Source of the DNA: Candidatus Nitrohelix vancouverensis
Lineage (GTDB): Bacteria; Nitrospinota; Nitrospinia; Nitrospinales; VA-1
Direction of reading: 5' to 3'
Assembly (NCBI GenBank): GCA_015698305.1
Contig: CP048620.1
Location: 375,885 to 439,884 of the forward strand
Length of the DNA: 64,000 bases
The position numbers and the translations under genes were made by a program. Of this stretch, positions 50,312 to 60,698 are shown piece after piece. Each line of letters opens with the position of its first letter. Position 1 is the first letter of the stretch. The notes under the pieces are model-generated. The model saw only the letters and a program-made list of their open reading frames with translations, did no database searches and had not been told where the DNA came from.

Positions 50312-51628
50312 TCACCCTCGTCGGCCTTTCAGTTTACCCTTTTTAACAAATCCGTCGTAATTGCGCATGACAAGGTGGGATTCAATCTGCTGCATGGTGT
50401 CAAGAGAAACGCCAACAACAATCAGCAAACTGGTACCTCCGAAATAGAACGGAATGTTGAAATATTTTATCAAATAATCCGGTAAAATACAGACTAAAGA
50501 CAAGTAAACCGCGCCATAAAACGTGATTCTTGACAAAATCTGGTCAATATACTCCGATGTACGCGGCCCCGGTCGTATTCCCGGAATAAAGCCCCCGTAC
50601 TTCTTCATGTTGTCGGCAACGTCTACAGGATTGAAGATAACGGCCGTGTAGAAATAACAGAAAAAGAAGATCGCCCCGACAAATATCATACTATAAATCA
50701 AATTTCCTGGCGTCAAAGCCGCTGACACGGTCTGCATCCACGGTTCGTTCACGAACTGTGCGATCGTCGCCGGGAACATGATAATAGACGATGCAAAAAT
50801 CGGCGGAATAACGCCGGATGTATTCACTTTCAGAGGCAAATGCGTGCTCTGCCCGCCCATCATTTTACGTCCGACGACGCGCTTGGCGTACTGTATGGGT
50901 ATGCGCCTCTGGCCGCCCTCCGTAAATACGATGGCTCCAACGACTGCGACCATCATGATCAGCAATGCCAGCATCACCAGAACCGGCAACTCGCCCGTTC
51001 CCATCAAGTCCATGGACTGGAAGATGGCGCTCGGCGTGCCTGCGACAATGCCTGAAAAAATGATCAAGGAAATGCCGTTGCCAATGCCCCGCTCAGTGAT
51101 CTGTTCGCCCAGCCACATCAGGAATGCCGTTCCTGCGGTCAGCGTGAGGATGGTCATGACTCTGAATTCCCAACCCGGATGCGGCACAATTGGCGCGCCC
51201 GACGGGCTTTTCATCGCTTCCAGACCGACCGCGATGCCAGAGGATTGAACCATACTCAGAACAATGGTTCCGTAGCGCGTGTACTGCGTGATTTTCTTTT
51301 GCCCCTGCTCGCCCTCTTTTTTCAATCGAGCCAGATACGGGGACACCATCGTCATCAACTGCAAAATGATCGATGCGCTGATATAGGGCATGATTCCCAA
51401 CGCGAAAACCGTCAAACGGCTCAATGCGCCGCCGGAAAACATGTCAAAGAAACCAAGAATGGTTCCTGACGCCCGCTCAAATATTTCAACCAACGCCGCA
51501 GAATTGATTCCAGGGGTCGGGATATGCGCCCCGATCCGGTAGACAACCAATACTGCCAGCGTGAATAAAATTCGTCGTTTTAATTCTGGAACGCGAAAGA
51601 CATTACCAAAGGAATCAGCTCCACTCAT
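50312..51628 (-). CDS. secY: Protein translocase subunit SecY
   Basis: A 438-residue membrane protein with ten helices forming the Sec channel. Typical regions: [58 protein letters not shown] and [20 protein letters not shown]. It starts directly after the rplO stop. Confidence 0.98.
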   Translation of the reverse strand: MSGADSFGNVFRVPELKRRILFTLAVLVVYRIGAHIPTPGINSAALVEIFERASGTILGFFDMFSGGALSRLTVFALGIMPYISASIILQLMTMVSPYLARLKKEGEQGQKKITQYTRYGTIVLSMVQSSGIAVGLEAMKSPSGAPIVPHPGWEFRVMTILTLTAGTAFLMWLGEQITERGIGNGISLIIFSGIVAGTPSAIFQSMDLMGTGELPVLVMLALLIMMVAVVGAIVFTEGGQRRIPIQYAKRVVGRKMMGGQSTHLPLKVNTSGVIPPIFASSIIMFPATIAQFVNEPWMQTVSAALTPGNLIYSMIFVGAIFFFCYFYTAVIFNPVDVADNMKKYGGFIPGIRPGPRTSEYIDQILSRITFYGAVYLSLVCILPDYLIKYFNIPFYFGGTSLLIVVGVSLDTMQQIESHLVMRNYDGFVKKGKLKGRRG

Positions 51629-52096
51629 TTAAACTGTCACAGCCTTTCCGCCTGACTTTTCAATCTGCTCAGCTTTCCCGCCGGATTTTTCGATCTTCTC
51701 AGCGGCTGTTTTGCTGAACTTGTGAGCTTGCACCGCGACTCCACGTGTCATCTCGCCATCGCCCAGAACTTTAACGCGATTCGTTTTCTTCACCAGTCCG
51801 CGCTCCTTCATGACTTCCGGGGTGATCGGATTCGCGTCGGTGATTTTTGCCAAATCGTCCAGATTGACAAGTTCGTATTCTTTTCGAAAGATATTGGTGA
51901 AACCTCTTTTGGGGAGCCTTCGCTGGAGAGGCATCTGTCCGCCTTCAAACCAGGGATGCGGCTTGCCGCCAGATCGAGACTTCTGACCTTTCTGGCCTTT
52001 GCCCGAAGTTTTGCCTGTGCCGGAACCGATGCCCCGACCGATGCGCTTGCGATTTTTCCGTACGCCAGGCGCAGGTTGTAAATTCGATAATTTCAT
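51629..52096 (-). CDS. rplO: 50S ribosomal protein L15, with repeated C-terminal tail
   Basis: A 155-residue L15: [38 protein letters not shown] and [16 protein letters not shown]. The C-terminal part contains two tandem decapeptides, [10 protein letters not shown] (132-141) and [10 protein letters not shown] (142-151). It directly follows rpsE with no rpmD (L30) gene between them, unlike the common spc order. Confidence 0.97.
   Translation of the reverse strand: MKLSNLQPAPGVRKNRKRIGRGIGSGTGKTSGKGQKGQKSRSGGKPHPWFEGGQMPLQRRLPKRGFTNIFRKEYELVNLDDLAKITDANPITPEVMKERGLVKKTNRVKVLGDGEMTRGVAVQAHKFSKTAAEKIEKSGGKAEQIEKSGGKAVTV
51644..51703. repeat. Two 30-bp tandem units in the 3' end of rplO
   Basis: Units 51644-51673 and 51674-51703 match at 24 of 30 positions by direct comparison and encode decapeptides differing only at Lys versus Gln. 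An in-frame duplication of the L15 tail is the simplest explanation. Confidence 0.85.
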
Positions 52097-52119
52097 TTGC
52101 TGGTTCCCGTCTTCCTTGC

Positions 52120-52602
52120 TTAAGCTTTGCCGCGCATCTCAGCGCATTCTTTTGCGCCGCGCAGAGAGGATAATCCTTCAATCGTCGCCTTCACCACATT
52201 GTGCGGGTTGTTGGTCCGCAGACATTTCGTCAAAATATCTTTAACGCCAACCGCCTCCAGCACAGCTCGCACTGCGCCGCCGGCGATCACGCCTGTACCG
52301 CGTGACGCGGGTTTCATCAGTACGCGACCCGCTCCATAACGGCCCGTCACTTCATGCGGGATGGAGCCTCCATCCAACTGCACTTTAATCAAATTCTTTT
52401 TGGCGCTTTCCACGCCTTTTCGAATCGCTTCGGGGACTTCGTTGGCCTTTCCAAGACCCCAGCCCACTTCGCCGTCATGGTTACCCACAACCACAAGCGC
52501 GCTGAAGCTGAAACGTCGACCGCCCTTAACCACTTTAGCTACGCGGCGGATATTCACCACCTTATCAACAAATTCCTGTCTGGCCTCGCCTTGTCCCTGC
52601 AA
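52120..52602 (-). CDS. rpsE: 30S ribosomal protein S5
   Basis: A 160-residue S5: [55 protein letters not shown] and [19 protein letters not shown]. Encoded between rplR and rplO in the spc cluster. Confidence 0.97.
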   Translation of the reverse strand: MQGQGEARQEFVDKVVNIRRVAKVVKGGRRFSFSALVVVGNHDGEVGWGLGKANEVPEAIRKGVESAKKNLIKVQLDGGSIPHEVTGRYGAGRVLMKPASRGTGVIAGGAVRAVLEAVGVKDILTKCLRTNNPHNVVKATIEGLSSLRGAKECAEMRGKA

Positions 52603-52650
52603 TCCACACCTCCACTATTTGATGTCCCCGACGGCGCTTTCTCCGTCCGG

Positions 52651-53016
52651 TTAAAACTTAACTCCCTTTTCCCTGACTGCATCGGCGAGGGCACGAACCC
52701 TGCCTGCATAAATAAAACCGTTTCGATCGTAATACACTTCATTGATTCCCTGCTTCACGGCTTTTTCGCCGAGCAGTCCGCCCACCAGGGCCGCCGCTTT
52801 CACGTTGCCGCCGTTGCCCACCTGGCCCCGAATGGATTCGGAAAGAGTGGACTCGGACACCAGGGTCTTGCCCTGCTGGTCGTCAATGATTTGCGCATAG
52901 ATATGTTTAGCGCTTTTGAATACCGTCAAACGCAATTTTGTTTTGTCGCGTTGTACGGCATTTTTAACCCGAATCTTGCGCTTGTCGCGAAGCGCCTGTC
53001 TGAGCGATGTTTTCAT
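52651..53016 (-). CDS. rplR: 50S ribosomal protein L18
   Basis: A 121-residue 5S rRNA-binding protein: [28 protein letters not shown] and [20 protein letters not shown] with [13 protein letters not shown] at the end. It lies between rplF and rpsE. Confidence 0.96.
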   Translation of the reverse strand: MKTSLRQALRDKRKIRVKNAVQRDKTKLRLTVFKSAKHIYAQIIDDQQGKTLVSESTLSESIRGQVGNGGNVKAAALVGGLLGEKAVKQGINEVYYDRNGFIYAGRVRALADAVREKGVKF

Positions 53017-53018
53017 TC

Positions 53019-53567
53019 TTATCCCTTAGCTCCCGCAGTCTTACCAGCTTTACGGATGATTCTTTCAGTGGAGTACATAATGCCCTTACCCTTGTAAGGC
53101 TCCGGCGGTCGAAACGCGCGAATCTCTGCGGCGGCCTGTCCCACTTTTTCGTTATTCATTCCTATTACTTTAATCGTATTCGCTTTCGAATCCACTTCGA
53201 ACTGAACCCCTTCTGGCGGCGGGTAAAGGATGGCGTGAGAATGACCCACGTTCAAGTTCAAATCCTTGCCCTTCAGTTCGACGCGATAACCAACGCCGAC
53301 AATATTCAGTTGCTTGACAAATCCGTCGGTGACGCCGATGACCATGTTATTGATCAGAGATCGGGTGAGTCCGTGCAGGGATCGATCCTGTCGACTCTCG
53401 GTCGGTCGCACAACGCGAATCTCAGCGCTCTCAATTTCTATCTTCATGTTCGGATGCAGTTCGCGCTCCAATTGCCCCTTGGGACCCTTGACCGTCAGAC
53501 GGCTACCCGCCAACTTGCACTCCACCCCGGAGGGAACCACTACCGGTTTTTTTCCAATTCGAGACAT
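53019..53567 (-). CDS. rplF: 50S ribosomal protein L6
   Basis: A 182-residue L6: MSRIGKKPVVVPSGVECKLA, LTVKGPKGQLERELHPNM, GVTDGFVKQLNIVGVGYRVE and PPEPYKGKGIMYSTERIIRK. Two-domain L6 fold, full length. Confidence 0.97.
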   Translation of the reverse strand: MSRIGKKPVVVPSGVECKLAGSRLTVKGPKGQLERELHPNMKIEIESAEIRVVRPTESRQDRSLHGLTRSLINNMVIGVTDGFVKQLNIVGVGYRVELKGKDLNLNVGHSHAILYPPPEGVQFEVDSKANTIKVIGMNNEKVGQAAAEIRAFRPPEPYKGKGIMYSTERIIRKAGKTAGAKG

Positions 53568-53639
53568 TCCTGTATATCCTTCACATCCGCTTTTGATTTA
53601 AATTAGAGCGTTCCATCCGCCCTTGCATTCTTGAGCTTG

Positions 53640-54035
53640 TTACCAAACGTATCCAAGCACCTCGCCGCCTACTTTTTTCTTGCGGCAATCCTCATCGGTC
53701 AAAACCCCAGAGGATGTGGTGAGAATCGCGATGCCCAGCCCATTCAAAACTTTTGGCACCTCATCCGATTTCACATAATTCCGACGTCCGGGAGTGCTCA
53801 CCCGTTTGATGCCGCGAATGACAGGAGTTCCCTCATGATATTTCAAATAAAGGCGCAGGATACCCTGCTTTCCATCGTCAAACATCCGATAGTTTCGAAT
53901 GAATCCCTCTTCCTTGAGAATCTCCGAAATACGGGTTTTCATTTTGGACCCGGGCACTTCCACCCGGTCCTTTTTCACCATCAATCCATTTCGGATTCGG
54001 GTAAAATAATCAGCAATAGGGTCTGTCATCGACAT
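53640..54035 (-). CDS. rpsH: 30S ribosomal protein S8
   Basis: A 131-residue S8: [37 protein letters not shown] and [20 protein letters not shown]. In E. coli, S8 represses the spc operon through its mRNA. It lies between rpsN and rplF. Confidence 0.97.
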   Translation of the reverse strand: MSMTDPIADYFTRIRNGLMVKKDRVEVPGSKMKTRISEILKEEGFIRNYRMFDDGKQGILRLYLKYHEGTPVIRGIKRVSTPGRRNYVKSDEVPKVLNGLGIAILTTSSGVLTDEDCRKKKVGGEVLGYVW

Positions 54036-54073
54036 AATTCAGTACAACTCCTTAACTTGGACTCAGCGTCGGT

Positions 54074-54259
54074 TTACCAACTCGATTTCGTTACGCCTGG
54101 GATCTCTCCCAGCAAGGCTCGCTCTCGAAAGCAGATACGGCACATGCCAAACTTTCTGAGAAAAGCTCGCGGACGCCCGCACACCCGGCACCGGTTGTAC
54201 TCGCGCACATTGAATTTCTTAACTTTTAATGATTTAGCTATTAGGGATTTTTTGGCCAT
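54074..54259 (-). CDS. rpsN: 30S ribosomal protein S14, zinc-type
   Basis: A 61-residue S14 of the short zinc form: [38 protein letters not shown] and [20 protein letters not shown]. The two CxxC pairs bind zinc. It lies between rplE and rpsH. Confidence 0.97.
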   Translation of the reverse strand: MAKKSLIAKSLKVKKFNVREYNRCRVCGRPRAFLRKFGMCRICFRERALLGEIPGVTKSSW

Positions 54260-54306
54260 TGTTCTTTCCGCCAGGTTTCGGTACCAGAACGCTCAAAAGG
54301 TTACAA

Positions 54307-54846
54307 TTATTTTCTGAGAGGGAAACCCAGATGTCTCAATAAACACCGTCCCTCTTCATCGTTTGTTGCCGTGGTGCAAATGGTGATATTCATTCCTTTG
54401 ATTTTGTCCACCTTGTCAAAATCGATTTCCGGGAAGATCAATTGTTCCTTGATACCCAGAGAATAGTTGCCGCGACCGTCGAAAGATTTCGGCGACAGGC
54501 CTTTGAAATCGCGCACGCGAGGAAGAGCGAAACTCACCAGACGCTCGTAAAACTCGTACATTCGCTTGCCGCGAAGCGTGACGCGAACTCCAATCGGAAC
54601 GCCTTCGCGCAACTTGAAATTCGAAATGGCTTTCTTGGCGCGTGTCACAACCGGCATCTGCCCGCTGATGACACGCAACTGCTCTACGCCGGCTTCGATC
54701 AGCTTGGAATCCTGAATCGCTTCGCCCAGCCCCATGTTCAAAACTATTTTGTCCAGCCGTGGAACCTGCATGACATTTTTCAGCCCGAGTTCCTTCTGAA
54801 TCGCCGGCTTGAATTTTTCTTGATATGCTACTTTGATATTCGCCAT
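54307..54846 (-). CDS. rplE: 50S ribosomal protein L5
   Basis: A 179-residue L5, a 5S rRNA-binding protein: [40 protein letters not shown] and [20 protein letters not shown]. It is separated from rplX by one base. Confidence 0.97.
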   Translation of the reverse strand: MANIKVAYQEKFKPAIQKELGLKNVMQVPRLDKIVLNMGLGEAIQDSKLIEAGVEQLRVISGQMPVVTRAKKAISNFKLREGVPIGVRVTLRGKRMYEFYERLVSFALPRVRDFKGLSPKSFDGRGNYSLGIKEQLIFPEIDFDKVDKIKGMNITICTTATNDEEGRCLLRHLGFPLRK

Positions 54847-54847
54847 G

Positions 54848-55186
54848 TTAAACCCTGTCTATAACTTCGCCGCACTTCCGGCACGCGCGGACTTTTTTTC
54901 CGTCGTCCAGCAGTTTGCGCTTGAAACGAACTCCCTTGCCACACTTGTCGCAAACCAGGAGAACATTAGATATATGGATCTTGCCTTCGCGTTCCACAAT
55001 GCCGGGTTGACGGGTCTTGCCATCGCCCTTCATATGTCGCTTGAATAAATTGAGTTTCTCGATCGTGACGCGTTCCTGATCGGGGAACAATGCCAGGATC
55101 TTCCCCTTCTTACCTTTTTCTCGCCCAGAAGTTACCTGAACGATATCGTCTTTTTTCAATCCAAATTTTATTTGCGCGTTAGCCAT
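54848..55186 (-). CDS. rplX: 50S ribosomal protein L24, with Cys4 motif
   Basis: A 112-residue L24 with the KOW region [20 protein letters not shown]. The C-terminal part holds CDKCG and CRKCG, two CxxC pairs that could bind zinc. Its ATG overlaps the rplN stop. Confidence 0.96.
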   Translation of the reverse strand: MANAQIKFGLKKDDIVQVTSGREKGKKGKILALFPDQERVTIEKLNLFKRHMKGDGKTRQPGIVEREGKIHISNVLLVCDKCGKGVRFKRKLLDDGKKVRACRKCGEVIDRV

Positions 55187-55554
55187 TAAAGCACCTCGGG
55201 GGCTAAAGACAGAATTCTCATAAACCGTTTGGCTCGCAACTCTCTAGCAACCGGACCAAAAATACGGGTTCCGAGAGGCTCCTTGGCGTCGTTTATCAGC
55301 ACTGCGGCGTTGGTATCAAATTTAATATAGGTTCCGTTCGGCCGACGAATTTCCTTGCGGGTGCGAACCACCACCGCTTTTTTCACGTCGCCTTTTTTGA
55401 TTGGAGTGTGCGGTTCCGCCTCTTTCACGGAAACGACGATGATGTCGCCAATGCGGGCGTAACGTCGACGCGAGCCTCCGAGCACTTTAATGCACTGAAC
55501 CATTTTGGCCCCGGAGTTGTCAGCCGCCTCCAATACCGTTCTCAACTGAATCAT
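55186..55554 (-). CDS. rplN: 50S ribosomal protein L14
   Basis: A 122-residue L14: [40 protein letters not shown] and [10 protein letters not shown]-type end ([20 protein letters not shown]). It overlaps the rpsQ stop by 4 bp. Confidence 0.98.
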   Translation of the reverse strand: MIQLRTVLEAADNSGAKMVQCIKVLGGSRRRYARIGDIIVVSVKEAEPHTPIKKGDVKKAVVVRTRKEIRRPNGTYIKFDTNAAVLINDAKEPLGTRIFGPVARELRAKRFMRILSLAPEVL

Positions 55555-55832
55555 TTGCTTTCCACCCTTCCAATGATCTCCGCCTTTTTAATGACTTCAA
55601 CAAACATCCAGCGCTTGGTTTTGCTGAGAGGGCGCGTTTGACAGATGCTCACAAAATCGCCCACCTGACATTCGTTTTTCTCGTCGTGCACGCTGTATTT
55701 GCTGGTACGCTTGACGATCTTCTTGAAAGTCGTGTCGGCATATTTGCGCTCGACGCGCACCATCACGGTCTTATCCATTTTGTCGCTTACGACCGTTCCT
55801 GTAAGCGTTTTTCTTGTCTTCTTCTCTTCCAA
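55551..55832 (-). CDS. rpsQ: 30S ribosomal protein S17
   Basis: A 93-residue OB-fold S17: [40 protein letters not shown] and [17 protein letters not shown]. Located between rpmC and rplN. Confidence 0.97.
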   Translation of the reverse strand: MEEKKTRKTLTGTVVSDKMDKTVMVRVERKYADTTFKKIVKRTSKYSVHDEKNECQVGDFVSICQTRPLSKTKRWMFVEVIKKAEIIGRVESK

Positions 55833-55878
55833 AAGATGCTCCTAAGTCAAGTAACCGGCGCTGTCTGCCGCAAAACTA

Positions 55879-56130
55879 TTATTCTTTTGCCTCGGCTGTT
55901 TCCGTCTTGCTTTCGCTTGCGGATTCAATGGCCGCGGCCTGCCCTGTCAATTCATGCTGAATGGTCTTGATCCGCGCAATATCACGACGAATCGAGCGCA
56001 CCCGGGAGGGATTCTCAATCTTGCCGGTCGCCAGTTGAAACTTCAAATTGAAGGACTCCTGGCTCAAATCGGCAACTTTCTCTTCCCGCTCTTTTTCTGA
56101 TAATTCTCTAATTTCCTGTGGTTTCATCAC
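55879..56130 (-). CDS. rpmC: 50S ribosomal protein L29, with C-terminal extension
   Basis: An 83-residue L29: MKPQEIRELSEKEREEKVAD, NLKFQLATGKIENPSRVRSI and RRDIARIKTI. The common length is about 60-70; an Ala/Ser/Glu-rich tail is added here. Confidence 0.95.
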   Translation of the reverse strand: MMKPQEIRELSEKEREEKVADLSQESFNLKFQLATGKIENPSRVRSIRRDIARIKTIQHELTGQAAAIESASESKTETAEAKE

Positions 56131-56153
56131 TATATCACACGCTCTAAAAGATC

Positions 56154-56567
56154 TTAAATCTGTTCTTTGAGTACAAAGCGAGTCGCAATGGGAAGCTTAT
56201 GAGCCGCCAATCGAAACGCTTCTCGAGCCGCTTCCTCTGAAACGCCTTCCATTTCATACAGAACTCGCCCGGGCTTCACTACGGCGACCCAATATTCCGG
56301 GTTGCCTTTACCTTTACCCATTCGCGTTTCAGCGGGTTTTTTGGATACCGGTTTGTCGGGGAATATTCGCAACCAGATCTTCCCGCCGCGTTTAACATGA
56401 CGGGTCATTGCGATACGAGCGGCTTCGATCTGGCGATTGGTGATTCGACCGCATTCAACGGCCTGCAAACCAAAGGCGCCAAAATCCACCTTACCTCCGC
56501 GGAACGCCACCCCGCGCATACGACCTTTATGTCGTTTACGGTATTTAACCTTTTTTGGCATCAACAT
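56154..56567 (-). CDS. rplP: 50S ribosomal protein L16
   Basis: A 137-residue L16: [20 protein letters not shown] at the N-terminus supports the first ATG, as many L16 proteins start MLMPK or [45 protein letters not shown] and [12 protein letters not shown] are also typical. Confidence 0.98.
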   Translation of the reverse strand: MLMPKKVKYRKRHKGRMRGVAFRGGKVDFGAFGLQAVECGRITNRQIEAARIAMTRHVKRGGKIWLRIFPDKPVSKKPAETRMGKGKGNPEYWVAVVKPGRVLYEMEGVSEEAAREAFRLAAHKLPIATRFVLKEQI

Positions 56568-56610
56568 AGCAATCTACCTTAACCTTTCCACTCCAGACTG
56601 TGACGCCCGG

Positions 56611-57279
56611 TTATTCTCCAGCGGTTTCTTTTTCAGGCGCTTCGCTCTTCGAAGGAAGAATCTCTCCCTTGTAAACCCATACCTTGACGCCGATCGCGCC
56701 AAAAGTGGTTCGCGAAGTGGCCGTACCATAATCGATGTCGGCGCGAAGCGTATGCAGAGGCACGCGTCCTTCGCGATACCATTCGCTTCTTGCAATTTCG
56801 GCTCCGCCCAATCGACCGGAAACCTTGACTTTCACGCCCTTGGCTCCAAATCGTCTCGCCGATACCACGCTCTTTTTCACAACGCGTCGGAAAGAAACTC
56901 GTTTCTCCAACTGAAGCGCAATGTTCTGGGCGATCAAGGTGGCGTCGAGTTCAGCGCGCCGGACTTCCTTGATGTTCAGGCTGACCTGCTTGCCGGAAAG
57001 CATTTTCTGCAACTCTTCCTTCAAGCGATCCACTTCCAGCCCCTTTTTACCGATGATGATGCCAGGGCGGGCGGTGTGAATATTGATCCGCACTCGGTTA
57101 GCCGATCGCTCCACCTCTACCCGCGACACGCCAGCGTGCGACAAGGTTCGGGTGATATAATTTCTCAGCTTGATATCCTCCAAAAGGAGGTTCGCATAAT
57201 CTTTTTTTGCGTACCAGTTAGCGCTCCATGGCTTGTTAACACCTAAACGGAAACCGTACGGATGTACTTTTTGACCCAA
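56611..57279 (-). CDS. rpsC: 30S ribosomal protein S3
   Basis: A 222-residue S3: [22 protein letters not shown] domain with [17 protein letters not shown], and [20 protein letters not shown]. The C-terminal charged tail is short. It follows rplV by 11 bp. Confidence 0.98.
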   Translation of the reverse strand: MGQKVHPYGFRLGVNKPWSANWYAKKDYANLLLEDIKLRNYITRTLSHAGVSRVEVERSANRVRINIHTARPGIIIGKKGLEVDRLKEELQKMLSGKQVSLNIKEVRRAELDATLIAQNIALQLEKRVSFRRVVKKSVVSARRFGAKGVKVKVSGRLGGAEIARSEWYREGRVPLHTLRADIDYGTATSRTTFGAIGVKVWVYKGEILPSKSEAPEKETAGE

Positions 57280-57290
57280 AGTGACCTCCC

Positions 57291-57629
57291 CTAGCCTTTC
57301 TCTTCCAGCACCAGCATTAAATGACTGGTTCGCTTTCGAATCGGAGTCGCCGTACCGCGCGCCCGAGGTATATTACGCTTCCATGTAACCCCTTGATCGA
57401 CACGGGCCGATTTAATGACCAGATCGTCTACGTCAAGAACCTTGTGATTCTCTTCCGCATTGGCAATGGCCGATTTCAGGAGCTTCTGAAAAATCCCCGC
57501 CGCTTTCTTAGAGCTGAACTGGAGGACATTCATCGCATCGTTTACATTTTTCCCGCGAATCAAATCCGCAACCAACGCCGCTTTTTGCGGCGAGGTGCGC
57601 GTGTGTCTTAAAATAGCTTTAACTTCCAT
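57291..57629 (-). CDS. rplV: 50S ribosomal protein L22
   Basis: A 112-residue L22: [36 protein letters not shown] and [20 protein letters not shown], the loop reaching into the exit tunnel. Confidence 0.97.
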   Translation of the reverse strand: MEVKAILRHTRTSPQKAALVADLIRGKNVNDAMNVLQFSSKKAAGIFQKLLKSAIANAEENHKVLDVDDLVIKSARVDQGVTWKRNIPRARGTATPIRKRTSHLMLVLEEKG

Positions 57630-57654
57630 AATTGCGAAATCCGTCTAAGTGACT

Positions 57655-57939
57655 TTATTTACCCGGAGGGGTTTTTTTAGTTTTGCCGCTATGCATCTTA
57701 AAAGTACGCGTTGGCGAAAATTCTCCCAGTTTGTGCCCTACCATATTCTCCGTCACAAACACGGGGATGAATTTTTTTCCATTGTGGACTGAGAAAGTAT
57801 GCCCCACAAAATCCGGGGTGATCGTCGAACGACGCGACCAGGTCTTGATGACCTTGCGCTCATTCGCCTTATTCATCTTTTCTACCTTGTCGCCCAGCGA
57901 TGTATCTACAAAGGGACCCTTTTTTAGGGAACGTGCCAT
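57655..57939 (-). CDS. rpsS: 30S ribosomal protein S19
   Basis: A 94-residue S19: [39 protein letters not shown] and [20 protein letters not shown]. Confidence 0.98.
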   Translation of the reverse strand: MARSLKKGPFVDTSLGDKVEKMNKANERKVIKTWSRRSTITPDFVGHTFSVHNGKKFIPVFVTENMVGHKLGEFSPTRTFKMHSGKTKKTPPGK

Positions 57940-57965
57940 AATTTTTCCGCCTGATCTTTAAAACG

Positions 57966-58793
57966 TTATTTCTTACGTTTGGACAAAATAAACTTATTGG
58001 ACTGCTTGCTGATTTTTCTCGTCTTCAAACCCTTGGCGATCTGCCCCCAAGGACTACATGGGTGACGCCCGCCGGAAGACCGGCCCTCGCCGCCGCCCAT
58101 AGGATGGTCGACCGGGTTTTTAACAACCGCTCGAACTCGCGGTCGTCGACCTTTCCATCGGGTTCGACCTGCTTTACCGATTGAAATATTTTCATGGTCT
58201 GCATTGCCGATCGTGCCTACCGTTGCCCGGCAGTTCACGTCAATCAGCCGAACTTCTCCAGACGCCAGCTTCACGTTTGCGTATGCGCCTTCTTTTGCCA
58301 TCAACTGAACCGAAGTTCCAGCGCTTCGCGCCAACTGACCGCCTTTACCAGGTCGCAATTCCAAATTGTGCAAGATGGTGCCTTCGGGGATGTTCTTCAA
58401 TGGCAGACAATTGCCATTGCGCACTTCCGCTTCCGGTCCGGACAATATCTGATCGCCTACCTTCAGATTATTTGGCGCCAGGATATAGCTTTTTTCTCCA
58501 TCGGCGTATACCAGCAGAGCGATCCGCGCTGAGCGATTCGGATCGTATTCGATTCCTGCAACTTTAGCGGGAATCCCATCTTTGGTTCGGCGAAAATCCA
58601 CCAAACGGTATTTCTTGCGGTGTCCACCGCCGCGATGCTTGACGGTGATTCTACCGTTACTGTTACGACCGCCTGTGCGGGAGATCGACTGAACCAGACT
58701 TTTTTCGGGCGTTGACTTGGTGATATCGTCAAATCCGGAGATGGTCTGGAACCGTACTCCCGGCGACCTTGGCTTAAGTTTCCTGATGGGCAT
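57966..58793 (-). CDS. rplB: 50S ribosomal protein L2
   Basis: A 275-residue L2: [39 protein letters not shown], and the peptidyl-transferase-region segment [20 protein letters not shown]. It lies between rplW and rpsS. Confidence 0.98.
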   Translation of the reverse strand: MPIRKLKPRSPGVRFQTISGFDDITKSTPEKSLVQSISRTGGRNSNGRITVKHRGGGHRKKYRLVDFRRTKDGIPAKVAGIEYDPNRSARIALLVYADGEKSYILAPNNLKVGDQILSGPEAEVRNGNCLPLKNIPEGTILHNLELRPGKGGQLARSAGTSVQLMAKEGAYANVKLASGEVRLIDVNCRATVGTIGNADHENISIGKAGRTRWKGRRPRVRAVVKNPVDHPMGGGEGRSSGGRHPCSPWGQIAKGLKTRKISKQSNKFILSKRKK

Positions 58794-58798
58794 TTAGA

Positions 58799-59089
58799 TC
58801 ACACTCCTTCAAACAGCTCAATCTTATCGCCTTCTTTAAGAAGAGCGATTGCTTTCTTCCATTTTTTACTGTATCCGACATTACGGCCATATCGGCGCTT
58901 TTTACTTTGCACCATGCTCGTATTGACAGAGAGCACTTTCACGCCAAAGATTTTCTCAATTGCGTTTTTAATCTGAATCTTGTTAGCGTCGGGGTGCACG
59001 CCAAAAGTCACGCGATTGCTTTCCTGCTGGATCGTCGCGCTCTTTTCAGTAACAAGCGGTTTTCGCAGAATTCGGTAATGTTCTTCCAT
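58799..59089 (-). CDS. rplW: 50S ribosomal protein L23
   Basis: A 96-residue L23: YRILRKPLVTEKSATIQQES, NKIQIKNAIEKIFGVKVLSV and GYSKKWKKAIALLKEGDKIE. It forms part of the tunnel exit where targeting factors dock. Its start overlaps the rplD stop by one base. Confidence 0.97.
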   Translation of the reverse strand: MEEHYRILRKPLVTEKSATIQQESNRVTFGVHPDANKIQIKNAIEKIFGVKVLSVNTSMVQSKKRRYGRNVGYSKKWKKAIALLKEGDKIELFEGV

Positions 59090-59715
59090 TAGTTCAATCG
59101 CTCCTCAATTTTCTTCAACGACTCGGGAGTGCAGACAATCTTGTCATGATTCAAAAGATCGAATACGTTCAACCCATCAACCTTCAAAATCTTGGAGCCG
59201 GGTATATTTCTCATGGCCAACTGCAAATTCACATTATCTTCACAAAGGATGAACAGCGTGCTGGCTGGCAATTCAAGACTCTTCATCAGCGCAACCGCTT
59301 CCTTCGTCTTCGGATTATCAAGATTCAACTTGTCGACGACAGCCATTCTTTTTTCTCTAACGCCGTCTGTTAAAGCCGATCGCAAGGCAATCTTCTTCGC
59401 CTTCTTGTTCATCTTGAAATCGAAGTCTCTTGGCGTCGGACCAAAAACCGTCATACCGCCGCGCCAGATCGGAGATCGGCTGTTACCCGAGCGCGCCCGA
59501 CCGGTGCCCTTTTGCCTCCAGGGCTTCTTACCGGAACCATGCAGATCGCCCTTGTTGCTGATCGTCGAAGCATTGCCGCCGCGTCGCGTCGCCAACTGCA
59601 ATCTCACGTATTGATGCACCAGGTCTTTTTTAATTTTAACGTCGAACACCTCGGGGGACAGTTCCACCGATCCCACCTTCTGGTTCGAAGCGTCTACTAA
59701 GTCCAGTTCCGCCAT
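59089..59715 (-). CDS. rplD: 50S ribosomal protein L4
   Basis: A 208-residue L4: LHGSGKKPWRQKGTGRARSG, SNRSPIWRGGMTVFGP-type region (SRSPIWRGGMTVFGPTPRDF) and ALRSALTDGVREKRM. The ATG at 59715 with GGAAAGAAG upstream is chosen; a longer frame to 59787 lies inside rplC. L4 commonly autoregulates the S10 operon. Confidence 0.97.
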   Translation of the reverse strand: MAELDLVDASNQKVGSVELSPEVFDVKIKKDLVHQYVRLQLATRRGGNASTISNKGDLHGSGKKPWRQKGTGRARSGNSRSPIWRGGMTVFGPTPRDFDFKMNKKAKKIALRSALTDGVREKRMAVVDKLNLDNPKTKEAVALMKSLELPASTLFILCEDNVNLQLAMRNIPGSKILKVDGLNVFDLLNHDKIVCTPESLKKIEERLN

Positions 59716-59716
59716 C

Positions 59717-60355
59717 TTACTTCTTTCCACCCTTACGGGATTTGATAATTTTAACAATTCCGCCGTTAGCCCCTGGCACCGCTCCATTCAGGAGAAGAGC
59801 GTTTTTGTCCTTGTCGACGCGAAATACTTTCACATTATGAACGTGAATCGTATCTCCGCCCATTCGACCCGGCATTTTCTTGCCTTTGAACACTCGGCCC
59901 GGATAGGTATGCATACCGATGGATCCGCCGCCGCGAAAAGCTTCATGACTCCCGCGCGATGCAGGAGCGCCATGAAATCCATGACGTTTCATTACGCCGG
60001 CAAAACCTTTACCCTTGGACACGCCAACGATATCGACACAATCACCCGCTTCGAAGATCTCGACCGAAAGGGGCTTGCCCAACTGATCTTCCTCGATATC
60101 CTGACCTCTAAACTCCGTCAGAATTTTCGCAGGCTTTATCTTGTGTTTTTCGTAGAATCCCCGCATCGGCTTATTGACATTCTTATCCTTTTGCTCGCCA
60201 TAAGCCGTCAATACCGCCTGATACCCGTCTTTCTCCTCGGTCCTTCGAAATACGGGAATGCATTTCTCAACCTGGACGATGGTGACTGGAATACAGTCGC
60301 CCTTCTCCGAAAAAATCTGGGTCATTCCTATTTTTTTTGCCAGTAAAGCTTCCAT
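59717..60355 (-). CDS. rplC: 50S ribosomal protein L3
   Basis: A 212-residue L3: MEALLAKKIGMTQIFSEKGD, KGKGFAGVMKRHGFHGAPAS, RGSHEAFRGGGSIG and GRVFKGKKMPGRMGGDTI. The ATG at 60355 matches family starts; a TTG four codons upstream is less likely. Confidence 0.97.
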   Translation of the reverse strand: MEALLAKKIGMTQIFSEKGDCIPVTIVQVEKCIPVFRRTEEKDGYQAVLTAYGEQKDKNVNKPMRGFYEKHKIKPAKILTEFRGQDIEEDQLGKPLSVEIFEAGDCVDIVGVSKGKGFAGVMKRHGFHGAPASRGSHEAFRGGGSIGMHTYPGRVFKGKKMPGRMGGDTIHVHNVKVFRVDKDKNALLLNGAVPGANGGIVKIIKSRKGGKK

Positions 60356-60389
60356 AACTCTTTTCAATTCTCAGCCGACCGCATAACGA

Positions 60390-60698
60390 TCAGAGTTTAA
60401 TTTCAATATCCACGCCGCCCGACAAGTCCAGCTTCATCAACGCATCCACCGTTTGCGGCGTCGGCTCCAGAATTTCCAGAAACCGTTTGTGCGTACGAAT
60501 CTCGAATTGTTCCCGGGATTTCTTATCCACATGCGGCGAGCGAAGAACCGTCCATCGGTTTCTCACTGTCGGCAGAGGAATCGGCCCCACAACCCGGGCG
60601 CCAGTGCGCCGGGTCGTTTCTACAATCTCTCCCACTGACCAGTCCAGCAACTTATGATCGTAGGCTTTCAGCTTAATTTTTATTTTCTGATCGCTCAT
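60390..60698 (-). CDS. rpsJ: 30S ribosomal protein S10
   Basis: A 102-residue S10/Nus[41 protein letters not shown] and [20 protein letters not shown]. Its ATG overlaps the tuf stop (TAATG), coupling it to tuf. Confidence 0.98.
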   Translation of the reverse strand: MSDQKIKIKLKAYDHKLLDWSVGEIVETTRRTGARVVGPIPLPTVRNRWTVLRSPHVDKKSREQFEIRTHKRFLEILEPTPQTVDALMKLDLSGGVDIEIKL

